Below are positions 10,905 to 22,510 of a stretch of DNA of 64,000 nucleotides, one piece after another. Source of the DNA: Kitagawia praeruptora (lineage: Eukaryota > Streptophyta > Magnoliopsida > Apiales > Apiaceae); assembly GCA_037693485.1 (NCBI GenBank), contig CM075351.1, positions 15,309,001 through 15,373,000 of the forward strand, read 5' to 3'. Numbering within the stretch: position 1 is the first letter of the stretch; each line of letters opens with the position of its first letter. The notes under the pieces are model-generated. The model was not told the DNA's origin. It was given only the letters and a program-made list of their open reading frames with translations, and searched no databases. The translations under genes and the position numbers were made by a program.

Positions 10905-12490
10905 ATGCTTGATAGGAATTTTGTGTTGTTGACGCTTTTGATTGAGAAGTGATATGCTTTGTTCTTGTACACACACATACACTAGTAGGTTGAAGCTAGT
11001 AGACTTATTGAATGTTGTAAGTGTTTAGAAGGACATGAATATGTGCAAGATGATTTAGTTTGCATGCTTTGAATACAAGTCGGTGCATTAGAGAGATTTT
11101 TTGCTTGGGATTGAGTATGTTTTTCCACCAAGTGAGTTTTTGAGCCTTATTGCATATTTGTTGCAATTTATTCGTTTGCTTGAGTGTCCACGGATTGTTT
11201 GCATTGCTAGCAGTTGTTTGAGGTCTTTCTTGAAACGCATGACATTATTTGACGATTAAGATGATAAAGGCATTTAGGAATAACCGCATATTTTCCCATA
11301 TTACCACACCATATTTACATGATAAATTAGTTAACCCGTTGAGCTTAATCCTATTATTTCGGTGACACACCACATTACTTGCCTATATCTTTTTCTTGTA
11401 TTGGCTTTACATTAACTTGAACCCAATTGTCAAAGGCTAGTAGAGTTCTTAAGGGAGTAATAAGGTGTGCAAGGAGGGGTTTATTGTTGGTCGTACTTTT
11501 GGAGGAAATATTGAAATTGGGTTTGTTTACTTGATAGTCGGCATATGTAATAAATTGTGGGATCATTGTTATTGTTTATATTATTGTTTTATTTAGCTCT
11601 CGAAAAAGAAAAAAAAAAGAAAAAAAAAAGAAGAAAAAGAGGAAAAAAAAAGAAAAAATATATTATAAGAGCATGTTTGTTTTGTTGTGATCCTACTTTA
11701 GTCGACTAGTCGAGTGTTTGTTTTAGTAAAAATTATGTGGGGGGGGGGGGAAATAGGGTGTTGTGTATGATTTATTATGGTACTTACTAGCTTTTGACAC
11801 TTCACCTGTTTTGGCTTATTTGACATACCTTGTCCCTAGCCCCAGTTACAGCCCGAATGAAGACCTTTTGATTATTGTAATTGATGTATGTCGTGTTAAG
11901 AGTTAGATTGATACCAAATGTCAAGCGTGCTTATTATTTTGTTGGAATTGAGTGATACACTTACCCTTGTTCTTGAGTGAATATTCTTTTGTGAGTGGAT
12001 TGTGAGTGTTTGCTTGTTTTTGCGTATGAGATCCCGGGTTTTGACTCAAAGATGTACTCTTGTAGGCTTAGCATGGTTACTAACTTATTCTTACACTTGA
12101 CATGGACTTGTGAGAACTTATGCATGTTCATTGAGTAGACTATGTGAATACTTGCACTTTCGACACCAAGACATTGCGTTTTACTTTGATTCTTAAGTTG
12201 ATATGGCATGAGAGGATTTGAAGGTATGGTAGGATATTAGTACTAGATTAATTGCATTTTCATTTAGTTGCATTCATTCATGCATTGCATTGCATTAGGT
12301 TAAATGGATTTTTTGGGTACATTCGCTATAGGCCCTCACGAGACCTTACTCGTCCACAAGGGCTACCTAGGGGTTTAAAGGGCTTGTTGCATATGCCAAA
12401 TGCAACCGTGATCACCTACGGAAGTGGTACTAGTTAGTTAGTTGTAATTGTTTATGCTTGAGGACAAGCATCAGTTTAAGTTTGGGGGTG
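10905..12490 (+). other. 3' noncoding region conserved with the 57.6-kb element
   Basis: No long ORF is present, yet about 1.6 kb aligns by eye along its whole length with 59899-61420 of the other gypsy element. It includes an A/G-rich tract (about 11600-11660), a G run near 11738-11750, and a strongly conserved block at about 12310-12425. That block contains a hairpin at 12386-12406 with stem GTTGCAT/ATGCAAC. It probably works as RNA or DNA signal sequence (for example for packaging or priming); this is inference. Confidence 0.7.
12474..12490 (+). other. Polypurine tract
   Basis: The purine-rich AAGTTTGGGGGTG directly precedes the 3' LTR start at 12491, the position where plus-strand DNA synthesis is primed. 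Confidence 0.75.
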
Positions 12491-13748
12491 TGATAAGTGA
12501 ATTTTATATCCACTTGGAGCATTCTAAATCGGCTTAAATTGATTGTTTTGGACTCAAGTTTGTGTAGTTTTGATGTGTTTTGCTTAGTTGTGCAGATTTA
12601 CGAGAATGTTGATTAAGGTGGATGCTTCTATCGTTTTTGGAGAATTAATTGATTAAAATTCGGATTTCTGAGAAGGGTTGCGCAGTCTACACTGTTTTGG
12701 CCATATCTGGAGTTCTAGAAGTCCGTTTGAGGCCCGTAAGAAGTCCACGCGAAGCTAACGAGATTCTCTATCATTCTAAAGTGGTCCAGAGGTCCAATTA
12801 CGATTGGAACGTTCCAGAATATCTGAAGAAAAGTCAGCCACGAATTTTCCTTAAAAACAGACTCAGTTTAGGAAACGTATTTTGCAGAAATTCTATTATA
12901 ATTTTGTTTTGGTATTTTCTTGCTGGGCAAGACTTTTAGAGCCTATATAAACACATCTAGGGTATTATTTTATAGACAGAAAAATATATTACGCAGACAA
13001 ATTTGTAAACACTTTCTTTTGAGGGATTTTTGGAGAACTATTATTTTCTTTGAAGATCGAAGATTAAAGGTTTTTCTATATTCTTATAATTATGAGTTCT
13101 TCTATTGATTCTTGTTTTGTGAATTTAATTATGTGTAACTAAATCTCTAATCTGAGGATTGGGTAGTATTCCTTGGTATTCATGTGTGTTTAATTATCTG
13201 TGATTTTCTTGCTTTGCTGATCTGTTATTGAGGGCTTAACACAATTAAGGGCGTCATGAACCTTTGATTGGATTTTAGGGATTGTAATAACTTGGAAAAG
13301 GAGTTGCAATTTTAGTACAAGATTTAACAGACATAACTCGAATATTTGATTGGAAGATTAATAAGAGAGTTGTGAGACTTATAATTCTTGGTGAGTAATA
13401 GTTTATGATTGTACTTTGATTGTATCATGGAAGTGACAATTAAGGTGTAGTTGTAGACATTATATTGTATCTTGGAAGGGAACATTATAACCTTAGAAGA
13501 ATTGTTTTCAGCAGGGTAAGAACGTAGACGTCACATAGATATTGAATGTGCATTGAAACCAAGTGAAGAACCCCAGTTCTTGGATTGTTTTCCTCATATA
13601 TTTTATTCTCGATTGATAATTAGTTTAATTTAGTTTATAAACAAACCAACATTCTTCTACACTTCTATATTGTGAGAGATAAGATACTTGAACTTGATAT
13701 TACATTCAGTCCTTCCCTGCAAATGAACAAACAAAAATACTATTAACA
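12491..13748 (+). repeat. 3' LTR (1258 bp)
   Basis: It begins TGATAAGTGA and ends ATTAACA, with a TATA-like CTATATAAAC at about 12943-12952. It is complete, whereas the 5' LTR has lost about 111 bp. Scattered substitutions separate the two copies, so insertion is not very recent. Confidence 0.9.
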
Positions 13749-13753
13749 GATTT

Positions 13754-15139
13754 GAGCACTGACTCGGTGATTGACTCAGTGAGTTCGGTAAGTCGGTGGA
13801 GCTATTCTCGGTTTGATTCATCAGTCTTTGTGCTTTTACTAGTTTATTTGTGCATTTTATGGATGCGCTATGTGTATGATCACCATAGCTAAGGTGCATA
13901 AGTTCTAATCTTTCATTTCATACTGTTCTATCCCCTCTGTGATTTGATATTGTATGATTGATGATTATGTGAATCTTTATGATGTTTTTTGTGTTTGTTG
14001 AGATGAGTTGAGACTTGTTGAATCTAGTTGTGTGACATTTTGCTCCGCTATTGTTGATACTTGTCAAGTCAGTATGAATGTTTGTTAAGTTTTGTTCACT
14101 TACTTGATTATTTGTATCTTGATATAATGTTGAGCTTTGGTATAGTTTGTGTATGTCACTTTCTGATTGCCTGGATGGTTGAAGAGTTCATGTGTTAAGA
14201 TTTGTTGCTGTGTCTTGAGATCTTTGATCTTTGTCAATCCTTATGTGCTTACTTGAACTTGCATTGCTTTGATTAAATTGTTGACTTGTGCTCACTCTAA
14301 CTCCCTTGTGAGTTTAAGAGTTGTTCTTGTTAGAAATGTATGTGTTAAGGCTGTCTTGGATGTTGTCTGTTATAAGAGGATGTGAACTTGTTGTAATATA
14401 TATTACTTGCATCTGTAAATGTTAGTAATGTGTTATCTTGTAATGACCTTCTAGAGCTCTGAATTTCTCTAAATTCTTGAGTTTATTTTTGTGCAATGTG
14501 ACTTGTTCGTTTAAATGATATCTACTTAGCTGAATGTTGCATTGTGTGGTCACTTAGATATTTTTGAATCTTGATTGGATTTGAATTGAGCTTCTAGAAG
14601 TCCAGTTCATTTGTTCAGATCTGTGTTGTGATATATGTATACATTGCTTGTATAATCTGTGCAACAGCATGCTTGAGATTTATGTTGATTTTATAATGTA
14701 CAACTTTATGGTGATGATATGACCTTCTTTGTTTAAGTTAATATTTGTTTTGCAAAAGTATTTTCTCTTTGCTGCATGCTTCAACTTTGCATTAAATGTG
14801 ATTACTGTTTTAGGAAATGGTTTCTATCGTTTACCATTTTATCATGTGCTGGTATCTGGTTTTATCCTTATTGTTAGTTGTGATCTGCAGCTTTACAATA
14901 TGACAGATTGATTTGATACTTGTCCTTTCCTGAATTCCTATGTACTTTATGTGTACTTTGCAGTCCTTTTTCTGATAATCTGTACTATTCTGTCTCTGTG
15001 TTGTACTGTTCACTACTGTTCATTGTTAGATATCTGTGCTTGCCTGTGTATTTAAGAGTGTGCTCACTGCAGTGTTTACTTCATTCTTGTTGTCTTCATT
15101 TAATTGTCTACTTGCTATAAATACACACACCTTCACAGC
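13754..15139 (+). other. Noncoding leader of the env-like ORF (copia element)
   Basis: This is T-rich sequence with no supported gene. It continues the copia element interrupted at 5712 and leads to the env-like ORF. Small ORFs at 14729 and 14920 lack recognisable features. Confidence 0.4.
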
Positions 15140-16662
15140 ATGTCTCACACACCAGTTGACACCACTCTTAACTTGTTTTCACCCACTTCTCAGCCTGATA
15201 ACTCTTCTTCTAAAAACAAGAAACACAAGAAAGCCAAACACAATTCCCCAATGTTTATCTCTAGTGAAGCCCAGAATAGGTTTGTTAGGAATAAGCTGCA
15301 ACCTGGTAAAATTATTAAACTTGCTAGAGAGTCTGAGTTGTATGGTCTGTTTGTGCATGCTAAGTGGAATCCTGTGTTAGTCAGTCCCACTAAGAAAGTT
15401 CTACCAAATTTGGTGGTAGAGTTTTTCTGCAACATGGGGTTAGGGAGTGGAGTTAGTGGGGTGTCCTACCTGACTTCTGTGATTAATGGGAAGCCTATTC
15501 TCCTTGATCATTTGTTGTTGGGAAAGATACTTAAGCTAGATCCTAAGGTTTTGTCATTGAGTCCAGTTGATGTGACTAAGACCTACACATTTAACCTTGA
15601 TGAACTAAGGTTATTCATCTCTGTTTTCTGTGGAGTTGAAGTCCTTTCAAATGTCTTTAACAATGATAGGGGTATTGATTATGAGCATTTCACTCCTTTC
15701 TACCAAACCCTAGCTGAAATCATTAGGGTGAATATCTTTCCTTCTCAAACTGCTGGCAAACTTATGAGTTTTGTGGAAATGAAAATCATGTATAAGTTGG
15801 CCTGCAAGAAAATTGATTTTAACTTGCCCTATTTGATAATCACCGAAATGATTTCTGCTGCTAGATTGTGGTACATGCCTTATGGTCTCTTACTCACTCA
15901 AGTGTTTGAGCACTTCTCTTTTGACATAAACCTTCCTCCTTACTTCTCCGTGTCACACACCATTTCTAATAGAATGAATAGAACTGTCTTGCCCTTACCT
16001 GAACTAAATGTTATGCCTGCTGCTTTGAATGTTCAGTTTGGTACTTTGCCTCCTATGTCTCTTGCCATGCCTGATGTGACTGGTGCTTTGCATGTTGTTT
16101 CTGCTATTCCTGCTCATGTTAATCTTGATGATGTTGTGCCTACTATGATGCCTGCTGTCTCTACTGCAAATGTGTTACATGTTTCTACTAAACCTGTTGC
16201 TGAACCCTGTGTGGTTCCTTCTACTGTCTCTATTTCAACATCCCTCATGCCCAGTTATCTGCATACTTCTCTGTACTTATGAAACTATCCTCTAAGTGTG
16301 ATGAGTTAGAAAATGATTATAAGGATTTGAGAAACCAGTTTCTTGCTTTAAGTGAGAAATATACTCAGTTACTTGAGAGGATGGATATAGTGATGACTGT
16401 GTTGGGATCTGCTATGGGAAGGTTGAATGTTCTTGAGAGTAATTTATCTCAACTTGTTCAAATTCAAATTGATGCTAACACTCCCCCTCCCAAACCAGTT
16501 ACTTAATCTGTTGTCATTGAGGATCTTGATACAGAGGTAGTTGATGCTGTGAAACCTGAGGTTATTGGGAATGGTGATGGTTCTGGGAATGTTGCTAATG
16601 ATATAAGTGCTGATATGATGGATGTTGTTATCAACTCTGATTCCTTTAATCAAGTTGATTAG
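15140..16662 (+). pseudogene. Env-like third ORF of a Sirevirus-like copia element
   Basis: The main frame starts at the Met of MSHTPVDTT (an earlier Met at 15104 is possible) and runs to a TGA at 16280-16282. The first 45 residues are Ser/Lys-rich. Then follows a globular part with motifs LARESELYGLFVHAKWNP and LPNLVVEFFCNMG, and a Val/Pro/Ala-rich stretch. A second frame overlaps at ATGA (16279) and encodes a heptad-like helix (KCDELENDYKDLRNQF). It stops at 16504 but stays readable to a TAG at 16660. One frameshift and one nonsense change would explain this. Sirevirus copia elements carry such an extra ORF with coiled coils after pol, which fits the RNase H remnant at 4541. The function is not known. 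Confidence 0.6.
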
Positions 16663-19112
16663 ATTATGTGTTGGTTATTTAAGTTATCTGCTTTTGTTGT
16701 ATGCACTATCTGTTTTTGTGCATTAGTTAAGTGATGAATGCTCTAGTTTGTTGTTGTTTCCTTTTGGGTACCAGTACCAAACTGGCTTGTATGGTTGGTT
16801 CTAATTTATGATGGCTGCTGTAATGTTTCCAAGTTGCATGATGTAATGCTTTCCTTTTAATGTAGTACTTTCCTTTTGCAGAAATCTTTTAAGTACTTCA
16901 TTCTAGTAATTATAAAATGCATTGTAATATAAGCATTGAACAACTAGGACACATTGGCCTCACATACTGTTGATTCCATGGACTGCATGGATTCTCTTAG
17001 AGAATTCTTGATCTGAACCCAGGATGAACCAGTCACTTCTTAGAAATCATATTTTTTTTCATTCTTGCTTATCTTACTAACCTTGCAGATTTATACTAAA
17101 TCTATCATGAGCTTAAATTGATATATCCTAAGGTTGGGTGAGATTATGGCCAGATGATGCCAGTCTCATGACTCATATTATTTGAGCAATATGAGACTGC
17201 TGATGGCTTTCCAAACTGTAAAAGAAACCTTACTAACTTGGTTCTCTTTTTCTGTTTTGCAGGTACTACCCTTCCTAGGGGTGGCTAAGTGATGTCAAAT
17301 TTCTTCCACAATCATTCTGACTGCTCTCTGATTAAATTTTATTAGACTGATAGCCACTATAATCTCCTCATGATCCATACTAATTGTTTTCTTTTGGTTA
17401 TCTGTTTTGCAGGTACCCTCTTGAAAAGTGGGTGGCTAAATGATGCTAAAAATTGCAGTCACTATTGTAATGATCTAGTTATGATTTAACATATCACTCA
17501 GTTGATAGCCACATATTTGCTAAAACTTCTTAAGTGAAAGTATTTAGCCTATATGACCACTCCAAGTTACTTATCTTTGATAAGAATATTTCTGCACTTG
17601 ACCTTAGTTTGTTGTGCCTTAGTGGTATTTTACAGTCATAGTTGCTTGGATTGTGCCTTGGATTTGAGCATGCCTGGTCATGGCTCTCCACTGCAAATGT
17701 GCATTGTTTGTTCTCTCTGTCTCAATTTGGTTACATTTTTATACTTTATTGTGTATTACTTTTGCAATTATTCCTTCTTGAGAACATTACTAACAATTTG
17801 CTTGTCTAGAGAGCAATGATGAGACAAGCCTGAGCTCTGCCCTTCCCCCTCCCAAAGTCATCACATTTTATTTGATCATTGTCTCTATATTTGGTTGAAA
17901 ATGTTGATGTACTAACTTAAGTGGTTGTATGCATGAAATGAAAGTAAAGCTTCAAGTCACTCAGTCTCCTTAGAAGCTTCGAGTTTTCCTAGCTGAATTT
18001 TTTTCTCTGTTGTAGTGTACTTGTTAATTTCTATTAAGTAGATATATTTACACAAACAGGATGGATTTTATGGATTCTTGTATAGTGAATCAACTATACA
18101 TTTCGGTTTATCTAGCTAAGGGATAGTGGATGCACTATGATACCTTGTATGATTTTTGCATTTGTTCTAACGAATCCTCTGCAGGATATTTAACTCGAAT
18201 TTTCTTGAAAATTCGAAATAATTCTTGGCCTCCAAAATGCAAACGAAATATCTGGACAAAGGAATTTGGAGTTTTCGACTTATGCTAAAACTCGAATTTT
18301 TAAAAAATTCGAAACTTATAGCTTCAAAATTTTCCTTTTCAAACTAAGTTCACTTACATTGTACAAGCTTAAAGTGTAAAATTTATCTAACAATTTAAAG
18401 TGATACTTGCAGAAAATAATGATCTTTTAAGATCATATTTATCCATCCCAAGGTCCACACTCACAAATGGAAGTTTACTTCGGACCTATCAATATGGGAA
18501 AATGGATACATCATTTTACAAGATGGACTTAACGAGTTGTATTATTTAATTCTTTTGTAAAATGCATGGGAGATTAATTATGTATTTATAGACTAGGTCT
18601 TGAAATATGTAATTAATTTAATACCAATCCCATATGTGAAGATTTGGGAAGTCTTGACTGGTAGGAGTGATAAGGAGATTGGTGGAATTTACTTGTGATA
18701 AGTAGGATTTAATCACCTAAATCCCCTTTCCTTGTTCCCTCCCTCAATATTAATTTCACTTTTTGGCATTATGTCAAAAAGGGGAAGAAGATATTCTACG
18801 GGAATATAAAAAGAAAATTATTGTGTGTTGCTTCTGACGATGTTTTTGCAGAAAAGCAACGACGTTGGAATGTTGTGATAAGTACCGACACTTATCACGT
18901 GGGGTAAATTCTAAACTTACACTTTTATGTGCTTATGTGATTCTATGTGCCTATGTGTGATTGTATGCTTGTATGATGGGATGCATATATTTAGGGGAAG
19001 TGACCCCAAATTTTTATTTTGTATCATGCATACACTTAGGGGAAGTAGATCGCACACACAGATTTAATTTTCACAAGTAGTTTTGACAAATACCAAAAAG
19101 GGGAAGATTTAC
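16663..19112 (+). other. 3' noncoding region with several polypurine tracts
   Basis: No gene is supported. A short motif, TTTTGCAGGTAC followed by GTGGCTAA.TGATG, occurs twice (17263 and 17404). Purine-rich tracts of polypurine type occur at 18775-18790 and 19094-19107 (both with CAAAAAGGGGAAG or the like), and shorter AGGGGAAG tracts at about 18990 and 19041. Multiple polypurine tracts before the 3' LTR are typical of Sireviruses. Confidence 0.5.
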
Positions 19113-22100
19113 TGAGTCATTGCTTTTGCTCTTTAGGTTTTGGAATTTGTCAAAATAAAAGTGAAATTAAATTAGATTTAAGATCGCACTTAGAATCCTC
19201 CCCAGGGGACGACATAATTCGGTATCAAGTCAAATTGGTCAAACCAAGCCAAAAATGTTTTCCGACATGTTTTCGACATGCACTTAGGATGAGAATATCA
19301 TGTTTATTGTATTTTATATTCTAGGTTATTTATGTCAAAAGAAAATAGGCATTCGGCTAAAGACACAAATATCGAGAATTTTTAAACACGGCTTTTACGA
19401 ACCAAAATTGCCCAAATTATTTAAAAGCGTGTCGTTCTTAAATGTTTTACTCTCAAATATAATATATTTATTTAATATTTATATTCAATTTGTTGTGCCA
19501 AAAGCCATGCCAAAAGACCAAAAATAGATTTTATTCCGAAATACCCGTAATTCCTTATTTATCCGAATAAAATTATTTTTAATTCGAAATTAAATATTCC
19601 TTGGACCTCATAGTCATTATTTCATAAGGAATATTACGTTTGAATATTTTTCAAGTCAAAATTTTTGTCTTAGTTGTCGGTAAAGACAAATGAATTTTTT
19701 GATCGCTCCAGAAGGCTGTTTTAACATTCGAAAAATTCGTAAAAATACTTCCACTCATCTTTTTGACTTGAAACTTTGAATGTGTCCTTAGTTTCCCCAT
19801 AGGACATTGTAGAATTAATTTCGGAAATTTTGGATGACTTTTTTCCGGGACCCCTTAAATCGATACGTAATTGATTTATCGGTCGCTTAAAAGTCATAGT
19901 TGGTCAACTCATTTCAAGGTGAAATTTTGACCATAATCTTCTGGACACATTTCTAGGAGATTCCCAAAATTTCATAATTTTTCAATGATTTTTCGATTTA
20001 TAGCGATTAAACCCATTTCGGCTCGTCGGTAAGCGCGTTTTTCAGTTTTTAATCGTTTCGTTAATTGGTATGCCACCTAAGCTCGTCCAAATCAGCAAAT
20101 TGGAATTGTGCACAGCTGGGAGTGTGTCTAACACATGCCAACTCATGCCTAGCACAAGACACCACATGCTTGTACCTTTTTAGCTTTAAAATAAAGCTAA
20201 AATCCTTAATTTTTGGCTATAAATAGCCCCCTCCACCCCCCTCATTTCCCAAGACATCTTGAGCCAAGTATATGATGGTGAAATAAGCTTAGAAACACTC
20301 TCTTTTCAGTATCCAAAGTTGCAAAAACGTTTCTATGCTTCAAGCCTAAAATATTTCAAGATTTATCACCATTTAGGCTTGTTTTTCTTCACCATTCTTG
20401 CTCACTAACACACACCTTTGGTCACCAACGTTTTTGTGGTCTTTCCACATTGTTTTAACAGTTGGTAAGTGACCTTTTTAGCCTCCAAAAGTCCGGCCAT
20501 AAAGCAATATTCCGGTCATTTTCCGGCGACTCATTTTGTGTGTTTTTGCTTCGTTACTAGCTTTTTCTCTTGTTTTCTCTCTACATCTCAAGGGTTACAA
20601 GTTAGTTCCTATATTTCCTCACTCTACTATATATAAGTCGTGTATATATAGTAGTGGTGGTGGTGGGTGGCTTTAATATTTAGTGTTTATTGCTTGTTTG
20701 GTTTAGATCTAAACTTATAAACACTAATATTAAACATTCTTGCATTTTGCTCTTATGTACACTTGTTCTTGAATTATATTCGTGTAATGTATATTTGACA
20801 TCTTTTAAGGTGTTCTTGAGGTTGAAAAGTTGTGATTCACCTCATTTATGTCCTTTAATCCAAGTTGTGTATTTGGATTAAAAAGGCTAGTTAACTATCT
20901 TTTGATTTAAAAACAAAAAGCTTACATCTTGTTTTTACCTTAAGTGGTTTAAACTTGATATTTAAAAATCAAAAGATAAGTTGGTTTTTAGTCTTGATTG
21001 TGTAACCAAGTCCTTTGTTCATCTTGTGTTTTATTTTTAAAACAAGGACATAACAAATCAAGACTATACAAGCTAGCTCTTTAAAACAAGTTAGTAGTTA
21101 TTGTTGGCCTTTTCATTTTGTTATATTCGGCCATAACTACTATTAGTAGTCTATCTTGTTCAAGTTGGTTACTCACTTGTCTTATCTTTATATCTTGAAC
21201 AAAGATTCAAACAAGACTACTTGCACTTGTTTTAGGACTTTGAAAAATCCGGCCATACCCCTTTCTATACCATTCGGTCGAAGTGCTTAAAGCACTTGTG
21301 ACTTTTGCTTGCTTGCTTGTGTGTTTATATTTCTTGCTTGTGTTGTGTGTGTAATATTTTAACGCATAATAGCGGCCCTCATTTTATCCTATAGATAAGC
21401 GAGTTACTTTTCTGTACGTGTGCGTTTTGTGTTGTGTGTGGTGATAGTATATGTGTGTGTACCGCTTGTGTGACAAGTCCATTTGTGTGACTTATCCCTT
21501 GCCGTTATATACTATCTTAACGCGTAATAGCGTCCCCGTGACTAGTACCATAAAATACTAGCTTGCACGGATTTATATCTTTTAATATAAGTTGCTTGGT
21601 TGTTTGTTGGACTTGTATTCTAACCTTTGCAGTAAGGTGAAGTGAAGTGAGGTGACTCTTGTTCTAAGACCCAAGTCTTAGGCGTACTAACGGGGAGTTA
21701 GTAGCCTTTGCACCGTGAAGAAAAGGGAAGACCCAAGATCTAAGACCTAAGATCCGAGACCGGCAAAGTTGTAGAAGTACATTGTCTTCTAGGGGTTACT
21801 ACAAAGTCTTTGAGGAGGTGACGGGGAGTTACGCTCCAAGACAAGTTTTGTAGTTTGTATTTAGCTATTTAATTTGAGGAGGATACGTGTGTGTATCGCT
21901 CCAAGATAATTAGATAGTGGTCTAAGGAGTTGTAAAGGCTTCTCCGCCTACTATAAAGGAGTTTCTTTGTAGTAGAGAAAAGCTCGAATCCGGTGAGGAG
22001 TTCGGGGACTGGAGTAGGGGTGTTCGAATCCATTAGGGGTTGCGGGCATCGCGAACCAGGATAAAAATCGATCGTGTGCTACTCTCTTTTCTTTCGCTCT

Positions 22101-22251
22101 TTATTTTCCGCACTTTATTTACTTGCTTACAAGTAACTAAGTTTAAAAAGGCGAAAGAATTTTCAAAAAGCAAAGCTCTAAATTTTTAAAAGGTGATAAG
22201 CTATTCAACCCCCCCCTTCTAGCTTATCTAACCCATATACGGGACCTATCA
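19113..22251 (+). repeat. Probable 3' LTR of the Sirevirus-like copia element
   Basis: The end is well supported: CGAACCAGGATAAAAATC (22054), a run rich in TTTCCGCACTTT, and CTATTCAACCCCCCCTTCT just before the last CA at 22250-22251 all look like the end of Sirevirus-type LTRs. The start is placed after the last polypurine tract and could be off by tens of bases or more. A TATA box with TATAAATAG lies at about 20218. The matching 5' LTR is outside the window, so the ends cannot be checked by comparison. Confidence 0.5.
20214..20232 (+). promoter_or_regulatory. TATA box in the copia LTR
   Basis: GGCTATAAATAGCCCC is a textbook TATA box about 1.1 kb into the probable LTR. A C-rich stretch and AT-rich leader follow, as expected for the LTR promoter. 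Confidence 0.55.
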
Positions 22252-22510
22252 CATTCCATCACGTATTGTAGGGCTGAATTTTTGTATGAAATTCAAGGGG
22301 CCGGATACCCGGATATTGTAATCTCTTTTATCTAGTGTGAAGTTGTTACTCTTGTGGATGTAGGTTGGGCCGAACTACGTTAAATCTATTGTCTCTTTTA
22401 CTGTATTGTTGGTATATTGCTTCATTACTATCACGTATAATTGTGGGATCTAAGCGCACATATTTACCAAATCGCTTCCGCATTTGCAGGGAATCGGGCA
22501 GATTCCTAAC
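22252..22510 (+). repeat. Probable copia LTR 3'-end fragment
   Basis: The run GGATGTAGGTTGGGCCGAAC (about 22357) and a terminus ...ATTCCTAACA resemble the end of another copia LTR. It may be the host sequence into which the Sirevirus-like element inserted. Support is from motif resemblance only. Confidence 0.3.

Larger units (their letters stand above)
5713..13748 (+). mobile_element. Complete non-autonomous gypsy element (gag-protease only)
   Basis: The element has both LTRs, a primer binding site, a polypurine tract and a perfect 5-bp target duplication GATTT (5708-5712 and 13749-13753). Inside are a gag-protease reading frame with several stops, a short frame after protease, GC-rich hairpins, a small ORF, and about 1.6 kb of 3' sequence shared with the element at 57.6-62.6 kb. 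Reverse transcriptase, RNase H and integrase are absent, so mobility would need enzymes from another element. Gag and the Asp-tRNA-type primer site fit an Athila/Tat-like gypsy lineage. It inserted into the Sirevirus-like copia element. Confidence 0.9.

Noticed and set aside
19300..19527. 75-codon ORF within the probable copia LTR
   Set aside because: It is short, AT-rich and without a motif; LTRs of this type are noncoding.
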